Source: Streptomyces pacificus
GTDB lineage: Bacteria > Actinomycetota > Actinomycetes > Streptomycetales > Streptomycetaceae
Assembly: GCF_011766325.1 (NCBI RefSeq)
Contig: NZ_BLLG01000026.1
Coordinates: 1 to 64,000, forward strand
Direction of reading: 5' to 3'
DNA: 64,000 nt
Below are positions 34,069 to 41,770 of the stretch, one piece after another; position 1 is the stretch's first letter, and the number at the start of each line of letters is the position of its first letter. The notes below the pieces were generated by a model. It saw only the letters and a program-made list of their open reading frames with translations. It made no database searches and was not told the DNA's origin. The translations under genes were made by a program, and so were the position numbers.

Positions 34069-34848
34069 TCAGGCTTCCGGCGGCACGTGTGCCGGGCGGC
34101 CGCCGCCGCGGGTGAGGCGGTGGCCCCAGATTCCGGCCAGCGCGGCGAGCACGGCTCCGCCCGCGGTCCAGAGGATGCGGGAGGACCACCGGCCCGACGC
34201 CCAGCCGCCGTCCGGTTCCACCTCCCGGCCCGAGGCGGGCACCAGGGGGGCGGCGAGCCTGCCGTCCACGGCCGTGGCGCCTCCGGAGTCCGCCGTGGCG
34301 ACCTCCAGCGCGGCCTCGGCCGGCTGGCCCAGGTCCTCGGCGGGCGCCGCGGCGACGGTCAGCCGGACGTAGTAGGCCCCGGGCAGTGGGTCGTTCGCCC
34401 ACGGCTCGGCCCATGCCCGTACCGTTCGCAGCGCGCAACTCAGCTCGACCGACGACGCCCCCGCCCGGACCGTGGCGGAGTCGCTGCCGTAGCGGCAGGC
34501 CTGGCGGCGGCGCAGTCCGTCGTACACGTCGAGCCGCCATGTCTGGCTGCCGCTGCGCGCCTTGGAGCGGGGCAGTTCCACGGTGGCCCGGACGGTGGCC
34601 CGCTGCCCGGCATCGGCCGCGAACTGCCAGTAGAGGTAGTCACCGGTCGACGCCTGGGCGGTGGCCCGCTGCCCGGGGCGTACGACGGCGGCCGTGCGGA
34701 ACGACGTGCCGGCCTCGGTCGGCGCGGCGGCCTCGTCCCCCGTGCCCGCGGCGGGCGACGGCGAGTCGGCGGCGGCCCCCGGCAGCGGCAGTGTGAACAC
34801 GGCGGCGGCGGCGAGCAGGCCGGCCGTGAGAACGCGTACGGTACGCAT
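34069..34848 (-). CDS. Secreted, C-terminally anchored partner of the VWA protein
   Basis: A 259-residue protein with a Sec signal peptide (RVLTAGLLAAAAVFTLPLPG, cleavage near AAA-DS). The beta-rich extracellular domain has two Cys (RQACRYGS, ELSCALR), and a C-terminal membrane helix (LWTAGGAVLAALAGIWGH) is followed by a short basic tail. Its extracellular part resembles the C-terminal jelly-roll-like half of the VWA protein (the GDYLYWQFAADAGQ pattern against its LWYRVDLLPGQ). It starts within the last base of the VWA stop (TGATG), so the two are coupled and probably form a surface complex. Confidence 0.72.
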   Translation of the reverse strand: MRTVRVLTAGLLAAAAVFTLPLPGAAADSPSPAAGTGDEAAAPTEAGTSFRTAAVVRPGQRATAQASTGDYLYWQFAADAGQRATVRATVELPRSKARSGSQTWRLDVYDGLRRRQACRYGSDSATVRAGASSVELSCALRTVRAWAEPWANDPLPGAYYVRLTVAAAPAEDLGQPAEAALEVATADSGGATAVDGRLAAPLVPASGREVEPDGGWASGRWSSRILWTAGGAVLAALAGIWGHRLTRGGGRPAHVPPEA

Positions 34849-36191
34849 CAGTTGCTCCTCCAGACGGCGATGCGCCAGCGAGAGATCCAGCCCCACAGCG
34901 CCCCCGCGGCGAAGCCGGCGAGCGTCCCCATTCCGAGCAGCCACCAGCCGTGGCCCAGGCCGCGGAACGCCGCGTCGCCGGCGTCGCGGGGGCCGCCCGT
35001 GATGTCGATGGTCAGCTCGACGGGAAGACCGGGGGAGGTGGCGACCGACGCGGGGGCGGAGAAGGAGTTGCTCACCCGCAGGCAGACGGTCTCGGCGGCC
35101 GGTCCGCCGTCGCCGGCCCCCGCGGCACCGGCCTCGTCGGTGCCGTCGCCGGTGTCGCCGTCGGTGTCGCCGTCGGTGTCGGCCTTGGGGTAGCGAAGGC
35201 CCGTGGAGACGACGTCGGTGCGCCCGTCGCCGGTGGACTCCCCGCGCACGATCTCGCGGCCCGCCAGGGTCGAGGCGCGCAGCAGCACACCGTGGTCGCG
35301 GTTCACGGGGCGGTCGGCGGAGATGCTGACCGAGGCGCGCAACTCCTGCCCGGGCAGCAGGTCCACGCGGTACCAGAGGTGCTGGCCGAAGGTCTCGCGG
35401 TCGGCGTACAGACCGGCCTTCAGCCGGGGCGCGTCCGCACAGCGCTCGCCGCCCTGGGTGGCCACCGGGGTGACGACCGGCTCGGCGGCGCGGTCCACCA
35501 GCTGACCCACCCGCTCGGACAGCTCCTCCTTGTGCTGTACGGAGGAGTAGGTACCGCCCGTGGCCTCTGCGATGCACATCAGCTGGGCGCGCAGCTTGGC
35601 GTTGGGGACGAGACCGAGGGTGTCGATGGTGATGCCGACGCCCTTGGCCGCGATCTCGCGCGCCACCTCGCACGGGTCGAGCGGGGCGCAGGTGTCCTCG
35701 CCGTCCGTGATGAGCACGATCCGCCGGGTGGCGTCGCCGCCCTCCAGGTCGTCGGCGGCGCCGAGCAGGGCGGGGCCGATCGGCGTCCAGCCGGTCGGGA
35801 CGAGCGTCGCCACGGCCGTCTTCGCCTCGGTCCTGTCCAGCTCGCCCACCGGGTAGAGCTGCCGGGTGTCCTTGCAGCCCTCCTTGCGGTCCTTGCCGGG
35901 GTAGTCGGCCCCGAGGGTCCGGATGCCGAGCCGTACGTCCTCCGGCACCGCGTCCAGCACCTCGTTGAACGCCTGCTTGGCCGCGGACATGCGGGACTGC
36001 CCGTCGATGTCGCGGGCCCGCATGGAACCGCTGACGTCGAGGACGAGCTCGACTTTGGGAGGTTCCTTCGCGGCGGCCTGGCCGGCAGCGCCGCCGGAGT
36101 CGGCGAAGGCGGTGGAGGGGAGGGTCCCGCCGGTGACGGTGACCAGCAGCGCGCCGCAGAGGGCGGCCGCCAATCGCTTTCGTATGCTCAT
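34848..36191 (-). CDS. Surface VWA-domain protein
   Basis: A 447-residue exported protein. Signal peptide: residues 1-30 (RKRLAAALCGALLVTVTGG, AFA cleavage). The VWA domain spans about 48-230 with an intact MIDAS: LVLDVSGSM, the Thr in GWTPIGPAL, and ITDGEDTC. A beta-sandwich-like region follows (LKAGLYADRETFGQHLWYRV ... ELRASVSISAD), then a DGDTDGDTGDGTDE acidic repeat. A C-terminal membrane helix (LLGMGTLAGFAAGALWGWI) anchors it. MIDAS domains bind proteins through a divalent metal, suggesting an adhesive or assembly role. It is the first gene of the two-gene unit. Confidence 0.85.
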   Translation of the reverse strand: MSIRKRLAAALCGALLVTVTGGTLPSTAFADSGGAAGQAAAKEPPKVELVLDVSGSMRARDIDGQSRMSAAKQAFNEVLDAVPEDVRLGIRTLGADYPGKDRKEGCKDTRQLYPVGELDRTEAKTAVATLVPTGWTPIGPALLGAADDLEGGDATRRIVLITDGEDTCAPLDPCEVAREIAAKGVGITIDTLGLVPNAKLRAQLMCIAEATGGTYSSVQHKEELSERVGQLVDRAAEPVVTPVATQGGERCADAPRLKAGLYADRETFGQHLWYRVDLLPGQELRASVSISADRPVNRDHGVLLRASTLAGREIVRGESTGDGRTDVVSTGLRYPKADTDGDTDGDTGDGTDEAGAAGAGDGGPAAETVCLRVSNSFSAPASVATSPGLPVELTIDITGGPRDAGDAAFRGLGHGWWLLGMGTLAGFAAGALWGWISRWRIAVWRSN

Positions 36192-36594
36192 CGGCGGATC
36201 ATAGTGAGCGGGACTGGTCCGGCCCAATTCGGCTCCGCGGCCCCGGTCCCGTCAACTGCCCGGTTTTGCAGCTCAGTTGATTACCGAGTCCGTGCTGTCC
36301 AGCGGTACGCGGTGGGGGCAGTCGTCGGCATGGGAACGGCGACTGGGGGAGTTGGCCCCGGCAGGTAGACCACAGCCGAGGACACGTCCGGCGCTCCGCC
36401 GTACCGGTCCTGCCAACCGCGGCCGGGAGAGTCCGCGTACGGCCTCCGGGGCCGCCTGTGCGGGGCCCTGACGACCTCGGGGACGGGAGGGCCCCGGATG
36501 ATGCTTCCGAGGCTTCACAGGGACGCTCACCCCGCACCCGTCGCCCTGGCGTGACAAGTGAGCGGATCCCGTCTGCGCCCGTGCGAGTGAAGAC
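36192..36594. other. Gene-free stretch upstream of the VWA operon
   Basis: About 400 bp with the VWA promoter at its left end and the CAP-sigma terminator at its right. TTGCAG and TTGATT words near 36270-36285 could be -35-like. Nothing else was recognised. Confidence 0.4.
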
Positions 36595-36616
36595 GGGCCG
36601 CCCCGCGGGGCGGCCC
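36595..36616 (-). terminator. Terminator of the NUDIX-sigma operon
   Basis: A 22-bp perfect palindrome, arms GGGCCGCCCCG / CGGGGCGGCCC, 10 bp downstream of the sigma-CAP stop. Confidence 0.7.
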
Positions 36617-36625
36617 ACGCGGCGG

Positions 36626-38398
36626 TCAGCGGGCGGTTCCGAACGCCTGCGTCCACCACGGCCCGCCGGAGGCGTCGTGGATACCGACGCCCAGTTCCTT
36701 GAACGAGCAGTTGAGGATGTTGGCCCGGTGGCCCGGGCTGTTCATCCACGAGGTCATCACCGACGACGGGCTCTGCTGGCCCCGTGCGATGTTCTCCCCG
36801 TAGGTGCTCCACTGGTAGCCGGCGGCGGTGATGCGGTCGCCCGGGTCGGTACCGTCCGGGCTGGTGTGGTCGAAGTAGCCGCGGGCCGCCATGTCCTCGG
36901 AGTGCCGCCGTGCGGCGGTCTCGAGCAGGCTGTTGCTGCGGACCGGCCCGCATCCCGCCTTGGCACGCTCGGCGTTGACCAGCGCGACGACCTGCTCGGC
37001 GTCCCCGCTCGGCAGCGGCGTCTGGGGGGCGGGCGCCTCGGAGGTGGGCGTCGGCCGGGGCTTCGCCGTGCTCGGCTCGGGCTTCGGCGGCGCGATGCTG
37101 CTGGGGCCGGCGCTCGTGCTCGTGCTCGCGCTCGGGCTGGGTGAGGCGGAGGCCGAAGCGGAGGCGGAGGCTGAGGCTGAGGCGGAAAGCGACGGGGACG
37201 GGGACGGGGAGACCGAGGCTGACGGTGAGGGGGACGGGGAGGCGTCCGCCGGGGCGGCGACGGTGGAGGCCGGCTCTTCGGACTCCTCGGGACCGAACAG
37301 AAGATGGGCCGTGCCGCCCGCGGTGACCAGTGCGGCGACCGCGGCGGCCACGGCGGCGGTGCGGCGCCGCCGCCGCGCACGGTGCAGGCGGGCCTGGGCG
37401 CGGGACGCCCCGGAGCCCGCCGCCTCGCCGGAGCCCAGCGGATCCCCGGCCGGATCCCCGGCCGGATCCCCGGACGGGGCGCCGGCTTCGATGGGGTCGG
37501 ATCCGGCGGCGTGGGAGGCGTACGGGGTGCCCTGGGCGGCTCCGCCCGTCTGGCCGCCGCCCGGGTGCGCAACGCTGCCGAACGACGCCGTGGCCGCCAG
37601 GTCCGGCGCCTGCGGGGCGAAGGCCGCCAGTGACGCGGTCACCGGCAGCAGCGCGAGGCCCACGAGCAGCCCCTCGGCGGGCACCAGCCCCGACCAGTGC
37701 CCCGCGCAGACCGTGCAGCCCCGGGCGTGACGGGCGATCCGCTTGCGCCACAGCGCGGAGGGCAGCCCGTCCCAGCTCGCGACGATCGGCTCCAGCAGTA
37801 CGCACCCGGGCTCGGCCGACAGTGCGCGGACCACCACGCGGGCCGTCTCCAGCTGGGCCTTCATCCGCTGTACCCGTACCGCGGTGTGCTGCGGGGACAG
37901 CTCCAGCGCGGAGGCGACCTCCTCCCGGGACAGCTCCCCGGCGGCCTCCAGCCACCACAGCGAGAGCAGGGCGCGGTCGTCCTCGTCCAGCCAGCGCGTC
38001 GCCTCGGCGGTCTCCTTCCGCTGACCGGAGAGCCCGAGGCGGGTGATGGTCAGGTCCACGAAGTCGGCGCCGGGGTCGACGACGTCGTACGCGTCCTCGA
38101 GACCGCCGGCGCCGGGTATCTCGCCCGCGCGGCGCTCGCGCCAGTGGCCGCGGATCTGGTTCATGGTGATGGCGACCAGCCAGCTGCGGAAGCTCTCCGG
38201 GTTCCGCAGTCCGTCCAGGCCGCCGAGGACGCGGAGCATGGTCTCCTGCACCACGTCGTCCACGTCCGCGTGGCCGTTCATGGCGCGACCGACGATGTTG
38301 TAGACCAGCGGAAGGTACTCGGCCACGAGCCGGTCCTGCGCGTGCTGGTCACCGGCCTGCGCCGCCATGATCACCGCGGCTTCGCGTTCGCTGCTCAC
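36626..38398 (-). CDS. ECF sigma factor fused to an extracellular CAP/SCP domain
   Basis: A 590-residue fusion. Residues 10-90 are sigma region 2 (LPLVYNIVGRAM, DVDDVVQETMLRVLGGL, FRSWLVAITMNQIRGHWRE) and 140-192 region 4 (LSREEVASALELSPQHTAVR). At 224-231 HARGCTVC gives H-x3-C-x2-C, the zinc motif of ZAS anti-sigma factors. Hydrophobic segments lie at about 242-262 and 347-366, the second after an Arg cluster. A Ser/Ala/Pro-rich linker leads to a CAP domain at 468-590 (VNAERAKAGC, HSEDMAARGYFDHTSPDG, YGENIARG, WMNSPGHRANIL). So one chain may span the membrane with the sigma part inside. GTG at 38398 overlaps the NUDIX stop. Confidence 0.85.
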   Translation of the reverse strand: MSSEREAAVIMAAQAGDQHAQDRLVAEYLPLVYNIVGRAMNGHADVDDVVQETMLRVLGGLDGLRNPESFRSWLVAITMNQIRGHWRERRAGEIPGAGGLEDAYDVVDPGADFVDLTITRLGLSGQRKETAEATRWLDEDDRALLSLWWLEAAGELSREEVASALELSPQHTAVRVQRMKAQLETARVVVRALSAEPGCVLLEPIVASWDGLPSALWRKRIARHARGCTVCAGHWSGLVPAEGLLVGLALLPVTASLAAFAPQAPDLAATASFGSVAHPGGGQTGGAAQGTPYASHAAGSDPIEAGAPSGDPAGDPAGDPLGSGEAAGSGASRAQARLHRARRRRRTAAVAAAVAALVTAGGTAHLLFGPEESEEPASTVAAPADASPSPSPSASVSPSPSPSLSASASASASASASASPSPSASTSTSAGPSSIAPPKPEPSTAKPRPTPTSEAPAPQTPLPSGDAEQVVALVNAERAKAGCGPVRSNSLLETAARRHSEDMAARGYFDHTSPDGTDPGDRITAAGYQWSTYGENIARGQQSPSSVMTSWMNSPGHRANILNCSFKELGVGIHDASGGPWWTQAFGTAR

Positions 38399-38955
38399 GC
38401 TGTGTCCACTCTCTTCCTTGGCTGTGGCGTGTCTCCCCCGACGGTTGGGAGACGTGCCGCCTCCGCCCCGATAACGGAAATCGCATAGGAGTACGCAGAA
38501 ACGGCCGGGAGTGTTAGATCCGCCCGCCAGGCGCGCAGGACCGCGGCGGAGGGTTCGAACAGTTCGCCCGGAATGCGGGCCGGCTCGTGCCACTCCCAGC
38601 GCACGATCCTGTCCGGTTCGGCGACCTCCGGCTCGCCCTCCACCCCCGTCACGAGGGCAGCCGCCGAGATCCTGGTCAGGCCGCGCTTGCCGTCCATGAC
38701 CACGGCGATGACGGTCACGTCCTCGTCGCGGACCCGCAGCCCCGTCTCCTCGGCCAGCTCTCTGGCCCCGGCCCGCTCGAAGCTCTCCCCGGGGTCGACC
38801 TTGCCGCCGGGCAGCTCCCACTGCCCGCTGCGGTCCAGGCCGAGCAGGACCTGCCCGCCGGGGCGTAGGACGATCATGCCGACGCCGGTCAGGCCGTTGG
38901 GGGCGGGGAAGGCGCGCGCGGGCCGCTCGCCGGGGGCGCAGGAGTGGGTCACCAT
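38395..38955 (-). CDS. NUDIX hydrolase
   Basis: A 186-residue cytosolic pyrophosphohydrolase. The NUDIX box is intact: GGKVDPGESFERAGARELAEETGL, with the REL-x-EE catalytic glutamates, within residues about 48-75. The flanking GMIVLRPGGQVLLGLDRSGQ and late WHEP segments fit nucleotide-sugar or oxidised-nucleotide hydrolases, but the substrate is open. It is the first gene of the operon; its TGA overlaps the GTG of the sigma-CAP gene. A perfect dyad lies 27 bp upstream of its ATG. Coupling a NUDIX enzyme to a sigma factor is unusual. Confidence 0.88.
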   Translation of the reverse strand: MVTHSCAPGERPARAFPAPNGLTGVGMIVLRPGGQVLLGLDRSGQWELPGGKVDPGESFERAGARELAEETGLRVRDEDVTVIAVVMDGKRGLTRISAAALVTGVEGEPEVAEPDRIVRWEWHEPARIPGELFEPSAAVLRAWRADLTLPAVSAYSYAISVIGAEAARLPTVGGDTPQPRKRVDTA

Positions 38956-38981
38956 GCGGGGGATGGTACGAGGGGGTCGTA

Positions 38982-38998
38982 CGAGATTTCGAATCTCG
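38982..38998. promoter_or_regulatory. Perfect dyad before the NUDIX-sigma operon
   Basis: CGAGATT-TCG-AATCTCG, 27 bp upstream of the NUDIX ATG and AT-richer than its surroundings. It could be an operator or a 5' leader hairpin. To its right (39030-39110) lies a run of GTGCC/GTGCG words. Confidence 0.5.
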
Positions 38999-39220
38999 CC
39001 TGCCGGGGGGCCACGGCACTGCCGGGCTCGGTGCGGTGTGCCGCGTCCCGGTGCCGTGCCGTGCCGTGCGGTGCGTCCCGGTGCCGCGCGGTGCGGTGCT
39101 CCCGGTTGCGGTGGCGGCCGCCGTGGCGCGGCCCGGCGGGGAGCCGCCGGGCCGGTCCGCCTCGCTGCGGTCCCGTTCGGTGGGGCCCGGCCTCGCGGCA
39201 GCGGCCCGGCCCGGCGCTGT

Positions 39221-39637
39221 TCAGACGCCCTGGGTGCTTCTGGCTCCGTAGCGTGCCCACGCGGGCACCACGCCGGTGATCTGGCAGACCATGAGGTACA
39301 GCGGGATGGGCGGTGTGTACGGGCTGTCGTCCTCGGGCCAGTGGATCAGCCGGGTGCCGGGGGCCGGCACGTACGCCCCGCGCGAGTAGTACGCGGGCAG
39401 CGGCCATTCCAGATCCTGATCGGATCCCGCCGGGACGATCCACCACATCCATTCCGTGTCCGCGTAGACACATCCCGTGTGGGGGAGGCGGGACAGCAGG
39501 CGCCGGCCGTGCCGCGCGGGCAGGCCGACGGCGTCGTGGCCGAGCGCGGCAGGCAGTCCGGCCGGGACGTCGAGACGAGGCTGTCCGCGGGTCTCGTCGC
39601 GTACTCGGGAGAGCGGGCCGGTCTTCGCCCTCAGCAC
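39221..39637 (-). CDS. Hypothetical protein coupled to an anti-sigma-type ATPase
   Basis: A 138-residue protein of unknown function. After a basic N-terminus it has an aromatic-rich core (CVYADTEWMWWIVPAGS, DLEWPLPAYYSRGAYVPAPG, RLIHWPEDDSPYTPPIPLYL) and a C-terminal MVCQITGVVPAWARYG. There is no membrane helix or signal. GTG at 39637 overlaps the ATPase stop by 7 bp, so the two are coupled. Proteins of this appearance often accompany such ATPases beside DUF397/DUF5753 genes in Streptomyces; I know of no assigned function. Confidence 0.62.
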   Translation of the reverse strand: MLRAKTGPLSRVRDETRGQPRLDVPAGLPAALGHDAVGLPARHGRRLLSRLPHTGCVYADTEWMWWIVPAGSDQDLEWPLPAYYSRGAYVPAPGTRLIHWPEDDSPYTPPIPLYLMVCQITGVVPAWARYGARSTQGV

Positions 39638-40101
39638 CGCGGCCCCAGCAGCAGCTCGGCCCAGACGACACGGCCGGGCCCCGGTTGCGCGTCGTGTGCT
39701 CCCCAGGCGCTGCTGACCGCGTCGACCAGCAGCAGCCCGCGTCCGCCTTCCTCGGCGGAGATCCTGCGCAGTCGCGGCTCTCCCGGCGGGCAGCCCTCGT
39801 CCTGCACGGCTATGCGCAACTGGCCCGGTGTGTCGTGCAGTTCGCAGAGAACGCGCTGGCTGGCGGTGTGCATCACGGCGTTGGTGAACAGCTCCGAGGC
39901 GACCAGTGCCACCGTGTCGAAGTGGCACTCGTCGACACCCCAGCGTGTCATGCGGTCCCGGATCAGGTGCCGGGCGCGCCCGACCGACTCGGCCCGGCCC
40001 GGGAGCTCGAACCCGAAGCGGCGGATCGCCGGCACCGGGGAATCCGGCCGGCACGGCACCGCGAGCACGGGCCTGAGCGTGTTGCCAGGAGCCACGACCA
40101 A
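39631..40101 (-). CDS. HATPase_c protein, RsbW/anti-sigma-like
   Basis: A 156-residue GHKL-fold ATP-binding protein. The N-box is VASELFTNAVMHT, the G1-like box is VQDEGCPPGEP, and the G2 region is EEGGRGLLLVDAVSSAWG. Stand-alone HATPases of this size in Streptomyces act as anti-sigma or switch kinases, or as partners of DUF397/DUF5753 proteins. It diverges from exactly such a pair (40334, 41195), making a classic developmental-regulator cluster. The DEGCPP box replaces the usual DxGxG glycine pattern, so kinase activity is uncertain. Confidence 0.85.
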   Translation of the reverse strand: MVVAPGNTLRPVLAVPCRPDSPVPAIRRFGFELPGRAESVGRARHLIRDRMTRWGVDECHFDTVALVASELFTNAVMHTASQRVLCELHDTPGQLRIAVQDEGCPPGEPRLRRISAEEGGRGLLLVDAVSSAWGAHDAQPGPGRVVWAELLLGPRC

Positions 40102-40215
40102 TCCTTAACGGTGGGGAAGCAGTGCCGCACATGCCTCTTCCCTGGCACGATGCGGCAGCCTCGTGAACTGGTTCACCGAGCCACTCTCCCCTCGAACACG
40201 ACACTTGGCAAGGGG

Positions 40216-40236
40216 CACTCTGAAAATTGCAGAGTG
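40216..40236. promoter_or_regulatory. Dyad in the divergent promoter of the ATPase and DUF5753 genes
   Basis: CACTCTG (40216-40222) and CAGAGTG (40230-40236) around an AT-rich AAAATTG spacer. It lies between divergent genes and 97 bp before the regulator GTG. It is a likely operator for the DUF5753 HTH protein. Confidence 0.55.
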
Positions 40237-40333
40237 TCGACTTCTGGGAGACAGTGGCATGGCAGACTCGGCGTGACACCGGATCACGGCGTCGGACGGG
40301 CAGAGGCGGAACAGGGCGCTGGGGAGGTCGGTA

Positions 40334-41194
40334 GTGAGCGAGCCGCGGTCCGCCCCCACGGTGGGGCAGGTCGTACTGGGCAGGCGACTGCAGGATCTGC
40401 GGGAGCGGGCAGGCCTGCGGCGCGAGGAGGCCGCCAGGGTGCTCCATGTGGCTCCCGCGACCGTACGCCGGATGGAGATGGCGGAGGTCGCCCTCAAGAT
40501 CCCCTACGTGCAGCTCCTCCTGAGGGCCTACGGCGTCCCCGAGGACGAGGTCGAGGGCTTCAGCAGGCTGGCCGAGGACGCCAACAAACCCGGCTGGTGG
40601 CAGCGCTTCCACGACGTCCTGCCGGGCTGGTTCAGCATGTACGTCAGCCTGGAGGGGGCGGCCGCCCTCATCCGCGCGTACGAACCGCATTTCGTCCCCG
40701 GCCTCCTCCAGACAGAGGACTACGCCCGCGCCGTCATGCGCAGCGGAGCCCTCGGGGCGACCAGCGCGGAGGACATCGAGCGGCATGTGGCCCTGCGCAT
40801 GGAGCGCCAGGCCCTGCTCGACCGATCCGACGCCCCCAGATTCTGGGTGATCATGGACGAGACGGCGCTCCGCCGCCCGGTGGACGGTCCGCGGGTGATG
40901 CGGGCCCAGATCGGGCGGCTGCTCGAAGCCGTCGAGCGGCCCAACATCGTCCTCCAGGTCGCGGAGTTCGCGACCGGACCGCACGCCGGGACCTACGGCC
41001 CGTTCGTCCTCTTCCGCTTCGCCGTGCCCGAGCTGCCGGACATGGTCTACAGCGAGTACCTCACCGGCGCGGTCTACCTCGACGCCCGCCCCGAGGTGGC
41101 CTCGCATCTGGAGGTCATGGACCGCATGGCGGCCCATGCCGCCACCGCACAACGCACGAAGGACCTCCTCCGGAGCGTCCGCAAGGAGCTGTGA
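40334..41194 (+). CDS. HTH regulator with DUF5753 domain (Scr1/WhiJ-like)
   Basis: A 286-residue protein. An XRE-type HTH at about 12-70 (RRLQDLRERAGLRREEAARV, VAPATVRRMEMAEV) is followed by the DUF5753 effector domain (about 100-280), with typical YEPHFVPGLLQTEDYARAVM, RQALLDRSDAPRFWVIMDE and RPNIVLQVAEFATGPHAG. This family acts as antitoxin-like or developmental repressors whose partner is a small DUF397 protein. The next gene begins directly after its stop and encodes one. GTG at 40334 follows GGGAGG. Confidence 0.9.
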   Translation: MSEPRSAPTVGQVVLGRRLQDLRERAGLRREEAARVLHVAPATVRRMEMAEVALKIPYVQLLLRAYGVPEDEVEGFSRLAEDANKPGWWQRFHDVLPGWFSMYVSLEGAAALIRAYEPHFVPGLLQTEDYARAVMRSGALGATSAEDIERHVALRMERQALLDRSDAPRFWVIMDETALRRPVDGPRVMRAQIGRLLEAVERPNIVLQVAEFATGPHAGTYGPFVLFRFAVPELPDMVYSEYLTGAVYLDARPEVASHLEVMDRMAAHAATAQRTKDLLRSVRKEL

Positions 41195-41431
41195 ATGGAC
41201 CGCATCTACAACGGCATGCCCGCCCGGGAGCTCGGCTCGGAAGGCTGGCACAAGCCGTGGAGCGGTGGCAACGGAGGCAACTGCATCGAGGCCATGAAGC
41301 TGGCCGACGGCAGGGTCGCCGTCCGGCAGTCCGCCGACCCCGACGGCCCCGCGCTCATCTACACGCACGGGGAGATCGCGGCCTTCATCCAGGGGGCCAA
41401 GGCGGGTCAGGCGGACTTCCTCCTGAGGTGA
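41195..41431 (+). CDS. DUF397 protein, partner of the DUF5753 regulator
   Basis: A 78-residue protein of the DUF397 family. It has the GWHKPWSGGNGGNCIEAMKL core, then VAVRQSADPDGPALIYTHGE and a final FIQGAKAGQADFL helix. In WhiJ- and Scr-type systems the small DUF397 protein modulates the DNA-binding partner, and imbalance blocks sporulation or antibiotic production. The ATG immediately follows the regulator stop, so the ratio of the two proteins is probably set by coupling. Confidence 0.9.
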   Translation: MDRIYNGMPARELGSEGWHKPWSGGNGGNCIEAMKLADGRVAVRQSADPDGPALIYTHGEIAAFIQGAKAGQADFLLR

Positions 41432-41770
41432 ACGACCGCCGGCCACCCGGCCCGGTCCGGGCGGGCGATGCGGTCGCACCACGCCCCCACCCGCCTGCCC
41501 GCCCGGGCCGCGGGCACCTCGCCGGCCACCCGGAGCCCGATGGGGTCCCCGGCGGGAACACCCCCACGCGCTGCCCATGGCGAACGGCTCGTACCCGGCC
41601 TCCCGCGTCTCCTCGAACGGCACGGCCCGTCGGGCACCCGCCCAGGCCGCCACGGTCAGCGGCACGGCGTCCGAGTGGACCGCGGGGCGGACGCGCCGCT
41701 CCCGTACCCGTGCGATGCGCTGCCCGGTCCCGCGCCCCCGTCGTGACACCCGTCGTGCATCCGTGAGGAC
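41432..41770. other. Gene-free convergent region
   Basis: About 340 bp between the DUF397 gene and the glycosidase stop. No gene, clear terminator or repeat was recognised. Confidence 0.45.
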
